Source: Aggregatimonas sangjinii | Lineage (GTDB): Bacteria; Bacteroidota; Bacteroidia; Flavobacteriales; Flavobacteriaceae | DNA: 64,000 bases | Direction: 5' to 3' | Assembly: GCF_005943945.1 (NCBI RefSeq) | Contig: NZ_CP040710.1 | Span: 4,447,501-4,511,500 of the forward strand | In this document: positions 44,436-53,437 of the stretch, one piece after another | Numbering within the stretch: the first letter of the stretch is position 1 | Layout of the letters: every line of letters begins with the position of its first letter | Notes under the pieces: model-generated | What the model saw: only the letters and a program-made list of their open reading frames with translations | The model's database searches: none | Told to the model about the DNA's origin: nothing | Program-made: the position numbers and the translations under genes

Positions 44436-45877
44436 TGCCAAACAGAAAAAAGACAAAGATAGTTGCAACCCTCGGGCCTGCAACAAGTAGAAAGGAAGTG
44501 CTTAAGAGCATGATCGAGGCAGGCGTTAATGTCTTTCGAATTAATTTTTCCCATGCGAATTACGATGCTGTCGATGAACGCATTCAAATGATTCGCGAAC
44601 TGAATGAGGAAATGAACACGAATACCTCTATTCTTGCCGATTTACAAGGACCGAAGCTCCGAGTAGGTGTCATGGCGGGTGAGGTAGTCGTATCTCCGGG
44701 AGATGAAATCGATTTTGTGACAGGTGAACCTTTCGAGGGAAACGCCGAACGTGTCTACATGAACTACGACTCTTTCCCGAAGGATGTAAAGCCCGGAGAG
44801 CATATTCTTTTGGATGATGGTAAATTGATGTTCAAAGTGCTCGCCACCAACGGAAAAGACGAAGTCAAGGCACAAGTGATTCAAGGAGGTCCTTTAAAGT
44901 CAAAAAAAGGGGTCAACCTACCGAACACCGATATATCGCTTCCGGCGCTTACCGAGAAAGATGTGAAGGATGCCATTTACGCCATTTCGAAAAAAGTAGA
45001 TTGGATAGCCCTATCTTTTGTACGTTTTAGCCAAGATTTGATCGACTTGCAAAATTTGATCAAGGAGCATTCAGAGCATAAAATCCCTATTATCGCTAAA
45101 ATAGAAAAGCCCGAAGCGGTAGAGAACATCGATAAAATAGTATCGTATTGTGATGGTCTCATGGTGGCACGGGGTGATCTTGGCGTAGAGGTACCCGCAC
45201 AAGAAGTGCCATTGATTCAGAAACAACTGGTGTTGCGGGCGAAAAGAGCAAGGATTCCCGTAATTATCGCAACACAGATGATGGAGACGATGATCACAAG
45301 CCTTACCCCGACAAGGGCCGAGGTGAACGATGTGGCGAACTCGGTTATGGATGGAGCCGATGCCGTAATGCTTTCCGGGGAGACTTCCGTTGGTAACTAT
45401 CCGGTGCAGGTCATTGAAAAAATGTCCAGTATTTTACACAGTGTAGAAGGTTCAGATCTTATTCATGTACCACATGACCCCCCGCATATTCGTACCAATA
45501 GATACATCACCAAATCCATTTGTTATCATGCGGCCATTATGGCAAACGAAATCAAGGCGAAAGCGATTTCTACTTTGACCAATAGTGGTTATACGGCGTT
45601 TCAGATTTCCGCTTGGCGGCCGGATGCCCATATCCTAGTCTTCACATCAAACCGCAGAATCCTAACCCAGCTTAGTCTTCTTTGGGGCGTTAATGCCTTT
45701 TACTACGATAGGTTCGTTTCGACCGATGAGACGATCGACGATGTGAACAAAATAGCATGTCAAAAGGGCTTTTTGGAGGTTGGCGATATGCTCGTTAGCC
45801 TTGCGGCCATGCCCATAAAAGCAAAAGGCATGGTGAATACCCTCCGTGTGACTGAAATAGAGACCTGTAATTTTTAA
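44435..45877 (+). CDS. pyk: Pyruvate kinase
   Basis: Makes pyruvate and ATP from phosphoenolpyruvate and ADP in the last glycolytic step. 480 residues: KTKIVATLGPATS near the start, FRINFSHA (phosphate binding), the barrel-domain motif IIAKIEKPEAVENID with the catalytic Lys, MVARGDLGVE and TRAEVNDVANSVMDGADAVMLSGET. The C-terminal allosteric domain is short, as is usual in Bacteroidota. It is followed by a bidirectional terminator. Confidence 0.97.
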   Translation: MPNRKKTKIVATLGPATSRKEVLKSMIEAGVNVFRINFSHANYDAVDERIQMIRELNEEMNTNTSILADLQGPKLRVGVMAGEVVVSPGDEIDFVTGEPFEGNAERVYMNYDSFPKDVKPGEHILLDDGKLMFKVLATNGKDEVKAQVIQGGPLKSKKGVNLPNTDISLPALTEKDVKDAIYAISKKVDWIALSFVRFSQDLIDLQNLIKEHSEHKIPIIAKIEKPEAVENIDKIVSYCDGLMVARGDLGVEVPAQEVPLIQKQLVLRAKRARIPVIIATQMMETMITSLTPTRAEVNDVANSVMDGADAVMLSGETSVGNYPVQVIEKMSSILHSVEGSDLIHVPHDPPHIRTNRYITKSICYHAAIMANEIKAKAISTLTNSGYTAFQISAWRPDAHILVFTSNRRILTQLSLLWGVNAFYYDRFVSTDETIDDVNKIACQKGFLEVGDMLVSLAAMPIKAKGMVNTLRVTEIETCNF

Positions 45878-45890
45878 GAAAAGAAGGTAT

Positions 45891-45927
45891 GAAAAAAGCC
45901 TCGTTTCTTATGAATCGAGGCTTTTTC
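45891..45927. terminator. Bidirectional terminator between pyk and the PAS gene
   Basis: gaaaaaagcctcg / cgaggctttttc stem with an 11-nt loop, T tracts on both strands, in the gap between the convergent genes. Confidence 0.9.
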
Positions 45928-45946
45928 GGTTGTAACAAATAAACAC

Positions 45947-46468
45947 TTAAGCTACTTCCTTTTCATAGGCTATAAAATGTACAACATCTTTATCGGCGTT
46001 GAAAATAGGTTGCCCTTTGATCCAACACTTGTACGTACTACCATTCTTTCTATAGTTCAAGATCACCGCCTCGAACGGTTGTTTGGTTTTTATCGCATCG
46101 GCGATGAGTTGACTGGTTTCAGTAGAGGTTTCTTTGCCCTGAAACATTTTAGGGGAGTTTCCAATAACCTCTTTAGTGGTATATCCGTTCATGTCCACCA
46201 TGTTGTGTGTGGCATGTACAATTTTCAAATCCGCATCCGTAACGATGACCACGTGCTGCTTTTGAAGCAGTTCTTCCTCAAGTGACAATGGCGTATTCCA
46301 TTTATGTTCGATGGCCAATTTGTTTAGAATTACAATATCTTCCGAGGATCTCAGGACAACATCAAAATTTTCGGAGAAGCAATCCCATGAATTTAAGGGA
46401 AGACTTTTAATAGACCTTGTGTCGTAAAATTCCTTAACCGCGTTGTCGTAATGCAATAACTCGCTCAT
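45947..46468 (-). CDS. PAS domain-containing protein
   Basis: A 173-residue cytoplasmic protein with one PAS domain (about 68-173): VIVTDADLKIVHATHNMVDMNGYTTKEVIGNSPKMFQGKETS is the typical PAS core. The GNSPKMFQG segment resembles PAS domains of the LOV type, but the flavin-binding NCRFLQ cysteine is replaced by NSPKMFQ, so no blue-light photocycle is expected. There is no output domain, so it may act through protein contacts. Confidence 0.85.
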   Translation of the reverse strand: MSELLHYDNAVKEFYDTRSIKSLPLNSWDCFSENFDVVLRSSEDIVILNKLAIEHKWNTPLSLEEELLQKQHVVIVTDADLKIVHATHNMVDMNGYTTKEVIGNSPKMFQGKETSTETSQLIADAIKTKQPFEAVILNYRKNGSTYKCWIKGQPIFNADKDVVHFIAYEKEVA

Positions 46469-46666
46469 TCTATCTTATTGTTATGCTGAAACTAATCCTT
46501 TTAAATAGCTTTAGAGTCAAATTATTTTGCAATAAAGAACTCCAATTTTTAGTCAATAATACTAAAAAAAAGAAATGGCTTAAAACTATTAGGAATGATT
46601 AACCTTTTTGTTTAAACAATAAACGAATAGATGACCTGAGGGTATGTTATGCTTGAACAGAATTTT

Positions 46667-47767
46667 CTAAAAATCGAACTGTAATTGTACCAAAATAGGC
46701 TCTTCTTTCTTGAGCAGCTCCTTTTTATCGGTATTTAAATTCGCAAGTGAGATGCCCAAAAGCCGCACCGAGTTTTCCATTTTTTCCTGATACAACAATG
46801 TCTTGGCGGTTTCCAAGATCAAGGCTTTTTCGGCGACGAAATAAGGTAAAGTCTTGCTACGGGTCTGCAGGGTAAAATCGCTATACTTAATTTTTAAGGT
46901 GATGGTCTTTCCAGCAATATTCGACTTTTTAAGGCGGCGTTCGATCTCCGTTGCGATATGGTCTAAACGCTCCAACATGAAAATTTCGCTACTCAGATTT
47001 TCGTTAAAGGTTCTTTCGGCTCCAACTGATTTTGGAATGCGATGGGGCTTTACCTCGCTGGTATGAATGCCACGAACCACGTTGTAATAAAAACTGCCGC
47101 TTTTCCCGAACTTTTCCTCCAGGAATTCCTGCGATTTGGTCTTAAGGTCTTGCCCCGTAAAGATTCCCAGTTTGTACATTTTTTCAGCGGTAACCTTACC
47201 GACACCATAGAACTTCCGAATATCAAGGGCTTCTAAAAAATAGAGGACTTCTTCTGGATTTACCGTTTTTTGACCGTTGGGTTTATTGTAGTCGCTGGCG
47301 ATCTTGGCAATGAATTTATTGATACTGATACCCGCCGATGCGGTAAGTTTCAGTTCTTCGAAGATACGCCCCCGAATTTCCTGTGCTATCAAAGTGGCCG
47401 ATGGGTTTCCTTTTTTATTGGTCGTAACATCGAGATAGGCCTCGTCTAGGGATAGTGGCTCTACAAGGTCGGTATAGTCGTAAAAGATTTTTCGAATGTG
47501 TTGCGAGATTTCCTTATAACGGTCAAAACGGGCTTTTACAAAGATGAGTTCAGGACAGTTGCGTTTGGCGACTACACTGCTCATGGCACTTCTAACACCA
47601 TACTTTCGGGCTTCGTAGCTAGCGGCCGAAACAACACCTCTTTTGGAACTTCCGCCCACGGCAACGGGTTTCCCTCGAAGTTCCGGATGGTCTAATTGTT
47701 CTACCGAGGCGTAGAAGGCATCCATATCAACATGAATGATTTTTCGTAATGGAAAATCGTTAGGCAT
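46667..47767 (-). CDS. dinB: DNA polymerase IV (Y-family)
   Basis: Error-prone translesion polymerase. 366 residues from the ATG at 47767 (MPNDFPLRKIIHVDMDAFYA). The first metal motif is HVDMDAFYASVEQ (D14), the second SLDEAYLDVT (near 105). The little-finger domain follows at 245-350 and the C-terminal QLQFDF is a beta-clamp-binding peptide. Complete. Confidence 0.95.
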   Translation of the reverse strand: MPNDFPLRKIIHVDMDAFYASVEQLDHPELRGKPVAVGGSSKRGVVSAASYEARKYGVRSAMSSVVAKRNCPELIFVKARFDRYKEISQHIRKIFYDYTDLVEPLSLDEAYLDVTTNKKGNPSATLIAQEIRGRIFEELKLTASAGISINKFIAKIASDYNKPNGQKTVNPEEVLYFLEALDIRKFYGVGKVTAEKMYKLGIFTGQDLKTKSQEFLEEKFGKSGSFYYNVVRGIHTSEVKPHRIPKSVGAERTFNENLSSEIFMLERLDHIATEIERRLKKSNIAGKTITLKIKYSDFTLQTRSKTLPYFVAEKALILETAKTLLYQEKMENSVRLLGISLANLNTDKKELLKKEEPILVQLQFDF

Positions 47768-48020
47768 GTACAAATTTAAACTGAATTCTATTTTTAAAGC
47801 GTTTCATAATGGCGAAACTATAAGAATATCCAATATTTAGGGAAAGGGCATACGATTTCACTCGATAATCGAGATTTGAACCTGGCTGCCGTCCCGCAAG
47901 TTGCTACGAGGCTTGCTCCGAAGTTGTTTACTGCCAATATTTTCTGAATCCATTTTGTAGCGGAGCGTACTTTACGGTTTATAACTTATCTTAGAAGTGC
48001 ATGTTTAATGAAAAGGAGTT
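47768..48020. other. Intergenic spacer between dinB and the CYTH gene
   Basis: About 250 nt. A short sequence (cgaggcttgctccgaag, 47917-47933) resembles the palindromic dispersed repeats of the genome. I see no gene and no clear promoter. Confidence 0.4.
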
Positions 48021-48494
48021 ATGATTGAAATTGAACGAAAATTTTTAGTGTGTTCGGACGCTTTTAAAACAGAGGCGATTTCGGAAAAGCGAATTGTGCA
48101 GGGCTTTCTGAATACGCACCCTGAACGCACCGTGCGCGTTCGCATTAAAGGAGCGGAGGGGTTTTTGACCATCAAAGGAAAATCGAACGAATCGGGTACG
48201 ACCAGATACGAATGGGAGGAGACTATCGCGCTAACCGATGCCGAGGATCTCTTGAAATTGTGTGAGGAGGGTATGGTAGCGAAAACGCGTTATGAAATTC
48301 CTATTGGAAAACATAAGTTTGAGGTAGATGAATTTCTGGGGCTTAACAAAGGGCTCGTCGTTGCCGAACTGGAGCTTAAGGACGAAGGGGAGTTCTTCGA
48401 AAAACCAATATGGTTGGGCCTCGAAGTTACAGGAGAATTAAAATATTATAATTCACAGCTGAGTAAAAACCCTTATAAACACTGGAAAAAATGA
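48021..48494 (+). CDS. CYTH domain-containing protein
   Basis: A 157-residue CYTH (triphosphate tunnel metalloenzyme) protein. The signature EIERKFLV is at 3-10, followed by paired basic and acidic strands (TVRVRIKGAEGFLTIKGKS, EVDEFLGLNKGLVVAELEL). Bacterial relatives hydrolyse inorganic triphosphate, and the substrate is not known here. It overlaps the next gene by 4 nt (ATGA), so the two form an operon. Confidence 0.9.
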   Translation: MIEIERKFLVCSDAFKTEAISEKRIVQGFLNTHPERTVRVRIKGAEGFLTIKGKSNESGTTRYEWEETIALTDAEDLLKLCEEGMVAKTRYEIPIGKHKFEVDEFLGLNKGLVVAELELKDEGEFFEKPIWLGLEVTGELKYYNSQLSKNPYKHWKK

Positions 48495-48976
48495 AAACAG
48501 TATGGTGTCTGGTCCTTTCACTGGCATGCTTATCGTGTCAGGAGGACGTTAAAGAAGAAAATCAGTCGGTCCTGAAGGACCCCAGGCCTTCTCAAAGTCA
48601 ACTTAAAGAAGAACTTACCGCGAGGGGTTTTGAGATATTCGATTATGTTGATGAAAAAACCAAAGATACGGTCTTAATGCAGCAATACTTTATCGCCTTT
48701 TTAAAACGTGGTCCGAACCGTTCGCAAAGCAAGCCCGAGGCCGACAGTCTGCAAACCTTGCACATGGCCCATCTGGGGAAAATGTACGATATGGGTTACG
48801 CCGATATCTCTGGGCCTTTTGGTGACGATGGCGATATTCGAGGGATAACCGTTTACAATACGCCTACCTTGGCAGTAGCGGATAGCTTGGCGAATGCAGA
48901 CCCCATGGTGAAATCCGGTAGATTGGTAATCGAAATACACCCTTGGTGGGCGGCAAAAGGGTTTTCGCTACGCTAA
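48491..48976 (+). CDS. YciI-like lipoprotein, hypothetical
   Basis: 161 residues with a lipoprotein-type signal (MKTVWCLVLSLACLSCQ; Cys at 13 or 16). The mature part (about 60-155) resembles the YCII ferredoxin-like domain, with LQTLHMAHLGKMYDMGYADISGPFGDDGDIRG and ADPMVKSGRLVIEIHPWW. The H92-type histidine near HMAHL is in the right place for the catalytic His-Asp pair of this family. A secreted or periplasmic YciI variant is typical of Bacteroidota; the role is unknown. Confidence 0.75.
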   Translation: MKTVWCLVLSLACLSCQEDVKEENQSVLKDPRPSQSQLKEELTARGFEIFDYVDEKTKDTVLMQQYFIAFLKRGPNRSQSKPEADSLQTLHMAHLGKMYDMGYADISGPFGDDGDIRGITVYNTPTLAVADSLANADPMVKSGRLVIEIHPWWAAKGFSLR

Positions 48977-49372
48977 TTAGGTGGCCCAAACCCCTTCTTT
49001 TTCTATAATTGGAATGTGCTGTAGAACACTTTCCGATACGGTATTCTTGGCTACCAAAAATCGTTTTTCGTATAGTTTGTCATCGGCATAGTACGTAACG
49101 AAAAACTCGTTGTTCAACGAAAGTACTTCTTCTTGTAACAGTTCTATTTTGGCGAAGGCTTTTGCCTCGACCACCCCGATACCATGACGCATGGTAGAGG
49201 TCTTTCTGTCCCCGTCGAAACCTTTGGTCACAACTAAAACCATATCGATTTGGGAGCTGCGATTGTTGATGATATATGCGTTCCAGTCTTTGGATAGAAA
49301 TTCTTCGTTCCATTCGTGTATGATGGCGACGTAAACGTCTTTTGCCACGGGTATTTCAATATCTTTTTTCAC
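48977..49372 (-). CDS. Hypothetical protein (131 aa)
   Basis: A soluble 131-residue protein beginning MKKDIEIPVAKDVYVAIIHEWNEEF. I do not recognise a domain. Its HEWNEEFLSKDWNAYIINN start and Val/Ile-rich strands suggest a small alpha/beta fold, with no signal or membrane segment. It converges on the YciI-like gene, with only the stops abutting. Confidence 0.75.
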   Translation of the reverse strand: MKKDIEIPVAKDVYVAIIHEWNEEFLSKDWNAYIINNRSSQIDMVLVVTKGFDGDRKTSTMRHGIGVVEAKAFAKIELLQEEVLSLNNEFFVTYYADDKLYEKRFLVAKNTVSESVLQHIPIIEKEGVWAT

Positions 49373-49496
49373 TTTTTACAGACTTATTGAAGTAATGGCC
49401 CTTTCACTTAGTTTTAGGCGAGGGCGATCACTCGGGAAGTTTTTAAAATTTGTTTGAATTTCGCAACGCACTCATGAGAGGTCGGGAAGATACCCT

Positions 49497-50516
49497 CTAT
49501 AAGGCACTTTTGAACTGTTCTAAAAAACGGATATCGTTTTCGCTCAATAAGCGTATATCCGAAATTTGATGCAGTAATAATGCGATACGGTCGATTCCCA
49601 TACCAAATGCAAAACCGGAGTATTCCTTCGAGTCGATACCACAATTATCCAATACATTTGGGTCGACCATACCACAACCCATAATCTCTAACCAGCCCGT
49701 ACCTTTTGTCATACGATAGTCGGTTTCGGTCTCAAGGCCCCAGTACACGTCAACTTCCGCGCTGGGTTCTGTAAATGGAAAATAGGAGGGACGTAACCGT
49801 ATTTTCGACTTTCCGAACAGTTCGGTGGTAAAGAACTGCAAGGTCTGTTTTAAATCCGCAAAGGAGACATCTGTATCGATATACAACCCCTCTACTTGAT
49901 GAAAGAAACAATGCGAGCGCGCGGAAATGGCTTCGTTGCGATAGACTCGCCCTGGCGAAATCGTTCGTATAGGCGGTTTGTTGTTTTCCATATAACGCAC
50001 TTGCACCGATGAGGTATGGGTTCGCAAGAGAATATCGGGATCGGTTTGAATGAAGAAGGTATCCTGCATATCCCGTGCCGGATGGTATTCGGGCAGATTC
50101 AAGGCAGTGAAGTTATGCCAGTCATCCTCTATCTCGGGACCCTCCGAAACGTTGAAACCTATTCGTGAGAAAATGTCGATGATTTGATTCTTTACGATTG
50201 AAATCGGATGTCTGGCCCCCAATGCAATGGGTTCCCCCGGACGTGTCAAATCGCCGTAAACTCCTGTTTCGACGGTTTTTACTTCAAGACTTTCCTTAAG
50301 CGCTTCTACCTTTTCGGAAGCTACTCGCTTCAAGGTATTTATGGTCTGCCCAAATTCCTTTTTCTGTTCATTGGGCACTTCTTTAAAAGCTGCGAAAAAC
50401 TCGTTCAACAAGCCTTTCTTACCCAAATACTTTATACGAAATGCCTCAACGCCTTCTTTACTGTCTGTAGTAAAGTTTTCAACTTCCGCAATATGTTCTT
50501 TTAGTTTTTCTATCAT
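49497..50516 (-). CDS. pheS: Phenylalanine--tRNA ligase alpha subunit
   Basis: Catalytic alpha subunit of the class II heterotetrameric PheRS. 339 residues: an N-terminal coiled-coil (1-85), motif 1 and motif 2 (RTHTSSVQVRYM, GRVYRNEAISARSHCFFHQVEGLYID), then the phenylalanine pocket FPFTEPSAEVDV and motif 3 GFAFGMGIDRIALL. Complete. The beta subunit pheT is not adjacent here. Confidence 0.95.
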   Translation of the reverse strand: MIEKLKEHIAEVENFTTDSKEGVEAFRIKYLGKKGLLNEFFAAFKEVPNEQKKEFGQTINTLKRVASEKVEALKESLEVKTVETGVYGDLTRPGEPIALGARHPISIVKNQIIDIFSRIGFNVSEGPEIEDDWHNFTALNLPEYHPARDMQDTFFIQTDPDILLRTHTSSVQVRYMENNKPPIRTISPGRVYRNEAISARSHCFFHQVEGLYIDTDVSFADLKQTLQFFTTELFGKSKIRLRPSYFPFTEPSAEVDVYWGLETETDYRMTKGTGWLEIMGCGMVDPNVLDNCGIDSKEYSGFAFGMGIDRIALLLHQISDIRLLSENDIRFLEQFKSAL

Positions 50517-50707
50517 TCGAGTGGTGATGAGGGCAAATTTAATACTTTTTATGAACCTTCGAGTGCAACATATCTATCATAAGCGACGGTCGATCAATGA
50601 ACAAATAGGCTTTTTTCGCAAGCGCGGCACGATTGAATCTTGGCAGTTCGGGACGGGCAATCGTATTCAAAGCGTTACCTGTTGATATCGGTCTTTGAAA
50701 GCCTCTC

Positions 50708-52591
50708 CTAAGTAACTATCGGATTGTTGATATTGTCTTTCACATTTTCTTTGACCCAGGTGATACAAGACTCGAAATCATCGAAAATATGTTCTTCTGG
50801 AATAAGGTCGGGAATGACATCTACCCGCTCCATCATATAGCGGGGCTGCTTAAGCAACTCAACAAAAAGTACGTTGATTCCAGATTTTTTAAGATCGATA
50901 AGAACGTCTTCTATGGTGTAGAGACCGGATTGATCCATATACTGCATACGCTCCATTCTGATGATGACATTCGAAACCGTTCTAGGAATTTGATCGGCCA
51001 ATTGTTGAAAGTCGTTGGTTGAACCAAAGAACAATGGGCCTTTAAGGTGTTTGATGAATACCTCATCCCGCAGGTTTTTTGGAAACGCTGTCTCTTCTCT
51101 CCAACCGGCCTCTTCTTCCAACGGTTTAACGTCCGAACGTTCGGCAGTTAGATCGCCCATTTTTTTCATAAACATCAACGAAGCGATTACAAGACCTATT
51201 CCTACGGCATAAACTAGATTCCAAACAGAGGATAAAACGAGTACGACCAGCATGATTACTACCTCAGAACTGAATTTTAATGGTCCGATATTCATATCTC
51301 TGGGGAGACTGGGTATCGCCTTCAATCCTTTATAATCCATTACCCCGATACCGACGGTTACCAATATTCCGGCAAGTACGGCGGCGGGAATTTGGGATGC
51401 AACCGGCCCCAGGGCCAATAAGATAATTAGCAAGAGTATACCGGCGATCATACCCGAAAGTTTGGTCTTTCCGCCAGAATTGATATTTACGACGGTACGA
51501 ATCGTGGCCCCGGCTCCCGGAATGCCCCCAAAAACAGCAGCGATACTATTTCCTATGCCCTGACCGACCAATTCTTTGTTAGGTCGGTGCTTGGTCTTTG
51601 TCATGTTGTCGGCCACCACCGAGGTAAGTAAAGAATCGATTGCCCCTAGCAAGGCGAGGGTCAGTGCCGTAAATATATAGGGTGTGACCATACCTAGCTC
51701 GAACTCGGTAAAAATCTGCAGGTTAGGCATGGGAAATCCGCCGGGTATTTGCTCTATTGGACGATAATCCAAATTAAAACCGTATGCTACGCCGGAAACT
51801 ACGACCAACGCTACCAACGCACTTGGTATGGTGGTGGTTATTTTTTTGAAACCATAAATGATTATAATAGTCGAAAGGGCCAATAGAAGCTCAAGCACGT
51901 TGATGTTCCTAAGCGCTCTTGGCAATACTTTTAGGGCACCGATTACTCCTGAGGCTTCACTTTTTGCCAAGGTTCGGGCCTCTTTCAGCATGTCGTCTTC
52001 CGAGATGGCGTTTGCCCTTTTGATGGTTTCCTCGAAATTTTCCAATACCAAAATACCTTCTCCTGCCTCTTCTTTTAAGATATTATTCAAAATGATTTCC
52101 TCCGCCATCGGCTTATATCGATTGACAAATTCGGCGTCTTCTTTAGGATAATATCCAATCGAGGGCAGTATTTGTGTGACTAGAATTATAACCCCAATGG
52201 CCGTCATAAAGCCGGACACGACCGGATAGGGAATGTACCTGATATATTTTCCGATACCGATAAGGCCGAGGCCGACCTGCATAAGACCTGCCAAAAGAAA
52301 GACTACTAGAATAGCGGGCAACGCCTTTTCAAGACTACCATCGTTGAGGGCTACAATACTTGCGATTACTACCATGCTCACCGCGGTCATCGGTGCCGTA
52401 GGTCCTGATATCTGGGTATTCGTACCACCAAAGAGGGCGGCAAAAAAACTAATAAAGATAGCACCATAAAGACCGGCACTAGGCCCCATTCCCGAGCTAA
52501 CGCCGAATGCAAGTGCTAAGGGCAGGGCTACAATACCCGCCGTAATACCTCCGAAAAGATCTCCTCGAAGATTGGAAAAAAGGGTTTTCAT
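50708..52591 (-). CDS. SulP family anion transporter with STAS domain (longer form)
   Basis: A 627-residue SLC26/SulP transporter. Twelve to fourteen transmembrane helices occupy about 8-495, with the conserved GGITAGIVALPLALAFGVSSGMGP (N-terminal) and GIGNSIAAVFGGIPGAGATIRTVVNINSGG. A C-terminal STAS domain follows (about 515-610, MERMQYMDQSGLYTIEDVL). Related proteins carry sulfate, bicarbonate or chloride. Its neighbours are a beta-carbonic anhydrase and a second SulP gene, so bicarbonate is the preferred guess. Confidence 0.88.
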   Translation of the reverse strand: MKTLFSNLRGDLFGGITAGIVALPLALAFGVSSGMGPSAGLYGAIFISFFAALFGGTNTQISGPTAPMTAVSMVVIASIVALNDGSLEKALPAILVVFLLAGLMQVGLGLIGIGKYIRYIPYPVVSGFMTAIGVIILVTQILPSIGYYPKEDAEFVNRYKPMAEEIILNNILKEEAGEGILVLENFEETIKRANAISEDDMLKEARTLAKSEASGVIGALKVLPRALRNINVLELLLALSTIIIIYGFKKITTTIPSALVALVVVSGVAYGFNLDYRPIEQIPGGFPMPNLQIFTEFELGMVTPYIFTALTLALLGAIDSLLTSVVADNMTKTKHRPNKELVGQGIGNSIAAVFGGIPGAGATIRTVVNINSGGKTKLSGMIAGILLLIILLALGPVASQIPAAVLAGILVTVGIGVMDYKGLKAIPSLPRDMNIGPLKFSSEVVIMLVVLVLSSVWNLVYAVGIGLVIASLMFMKKMGDLTAERSDVKPLEEEAGWREETAFPKNLRDEVFIKHLKGPLFFGSTNDFQQLADQIPRTVSNVIIRMERMQYMDQSGLYTIEDVLIDLKKSGINVLFVELLKQPRYMMERVDVIPDLIPEEHIFDDFESCITWVKENVKDNINNPIVT

Positions 52592-52629
52592 GGTATATTG
52601 TATTTTCGAGAAAGATAGAATTTTTTAGC

Positions 52630-52662
52630 TTAAAAAAAGCCAATACTAGGCGTATTGGCTTT
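52630..52662 (-). terminator. Terminator of the SulP2-carbonic anhydrase operon
   Basis: aaagccaatac / gtattggcttt with a 5-nt loop, followed on the minus strand by seven T. It lies between the carbonic anhydrase and the first SulP gene. Confidence 0.85.
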
Positions 52663-52765
52663 CACTTATTGTGCAATGAAAATAGATAGGCCTGGGCCAT
52701 GTTCCGCAATAGGCATTTCGAAAATCGAAATTTACAGGTTATAAGACCTTACCAATGGTAGTTCA

Positions 52766-53392
52766 CTATAAAAAAGTAACCTTACCGTTGTTGATGTCAT
52801 ACATGGCACCTACGATTTTTATTTCACCCTCATCTTCCATCTCTTTTAGTACCGGACTCATATTTCTCGTATTCTCAATGGTCATGTGCACATTTTTTAC
52901 TGCAACGCGATTTACAAAGTCGATATTCTTTGAATTTCGAAGGCCGGTGTCCGAGGGTTCCGAAACGGCATTTACCGCTGGTTTTATTTTATCCAATAAA
53001 ATCGTCAGGTTACCCAATTTAGCATCGTCGCAGGCCCCTTTCACCGCTCCGCAAGCCGTATGGCCTAAGATGACGAGAATTTTTGTTCCAGCCAGTTTAC
53101 AGGCGAATTCAATGCTCCCCAATAAATCCTCGTTTACGATATTACCGGCGACCCTGGCGCTAAAGATGTCTCCAACTCCCTGATCAAAAATCAATTCTGC
53201 CGAAACCCTGGAATCGATACAACTTAAAATCGTAGCGAAGGGGTATTGTCCAGAGGCGGTATCCCCTACTTGTTCCAATAGATCGCGCCCGGCTTGTTTG
53301 TTCGCAACGAACCTTTGATTTCCTTCTTTCAGCAATTCGATTGCCATATCCGGCGAAATCGCCGCTTGTGTATCTTTTGTATGTGCTTTCAT
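52766..53392 (-). CDS. Beta-class carbonic anhydrase
   Basis: Interconverts CO2 and bicarbonate. 208 residues with the zinc ligands C58, H111 and C114 and the catalytic dyad D60-R62 (CIDSR, GHTACGA). It begins 45 nt after the SulP gene (53438-55012) on the same strand and is thus its operon partner, supporting HCO3- transport coupled to CO2/HCO3- interconversion. Confidence 0.93.
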   Translation of the reverse strand: MKAHTKDTQAAISPDMAIELLKEGNQRFVANKQAGRDLLEQVGDTASGQYPFATILSCIDSRVSAELIFDQGVGDIFSARVAGNIVNEDLLGSIEFACKLAGTKILVILGHTACGAVKGACDDAKLGNLTILLDKIKPAVNAVSEPSDTGLRNSKNIDFVNRVAVKNVHMTIENTRNMSPVLKEMEDEGEIKIVGAMYDINNGKVTFL

Positions 53393-53437
53393 ATACTTCT
53401 GTTTAGTATAAAATTAAAAAATCGTTTTGTGCCCTGC

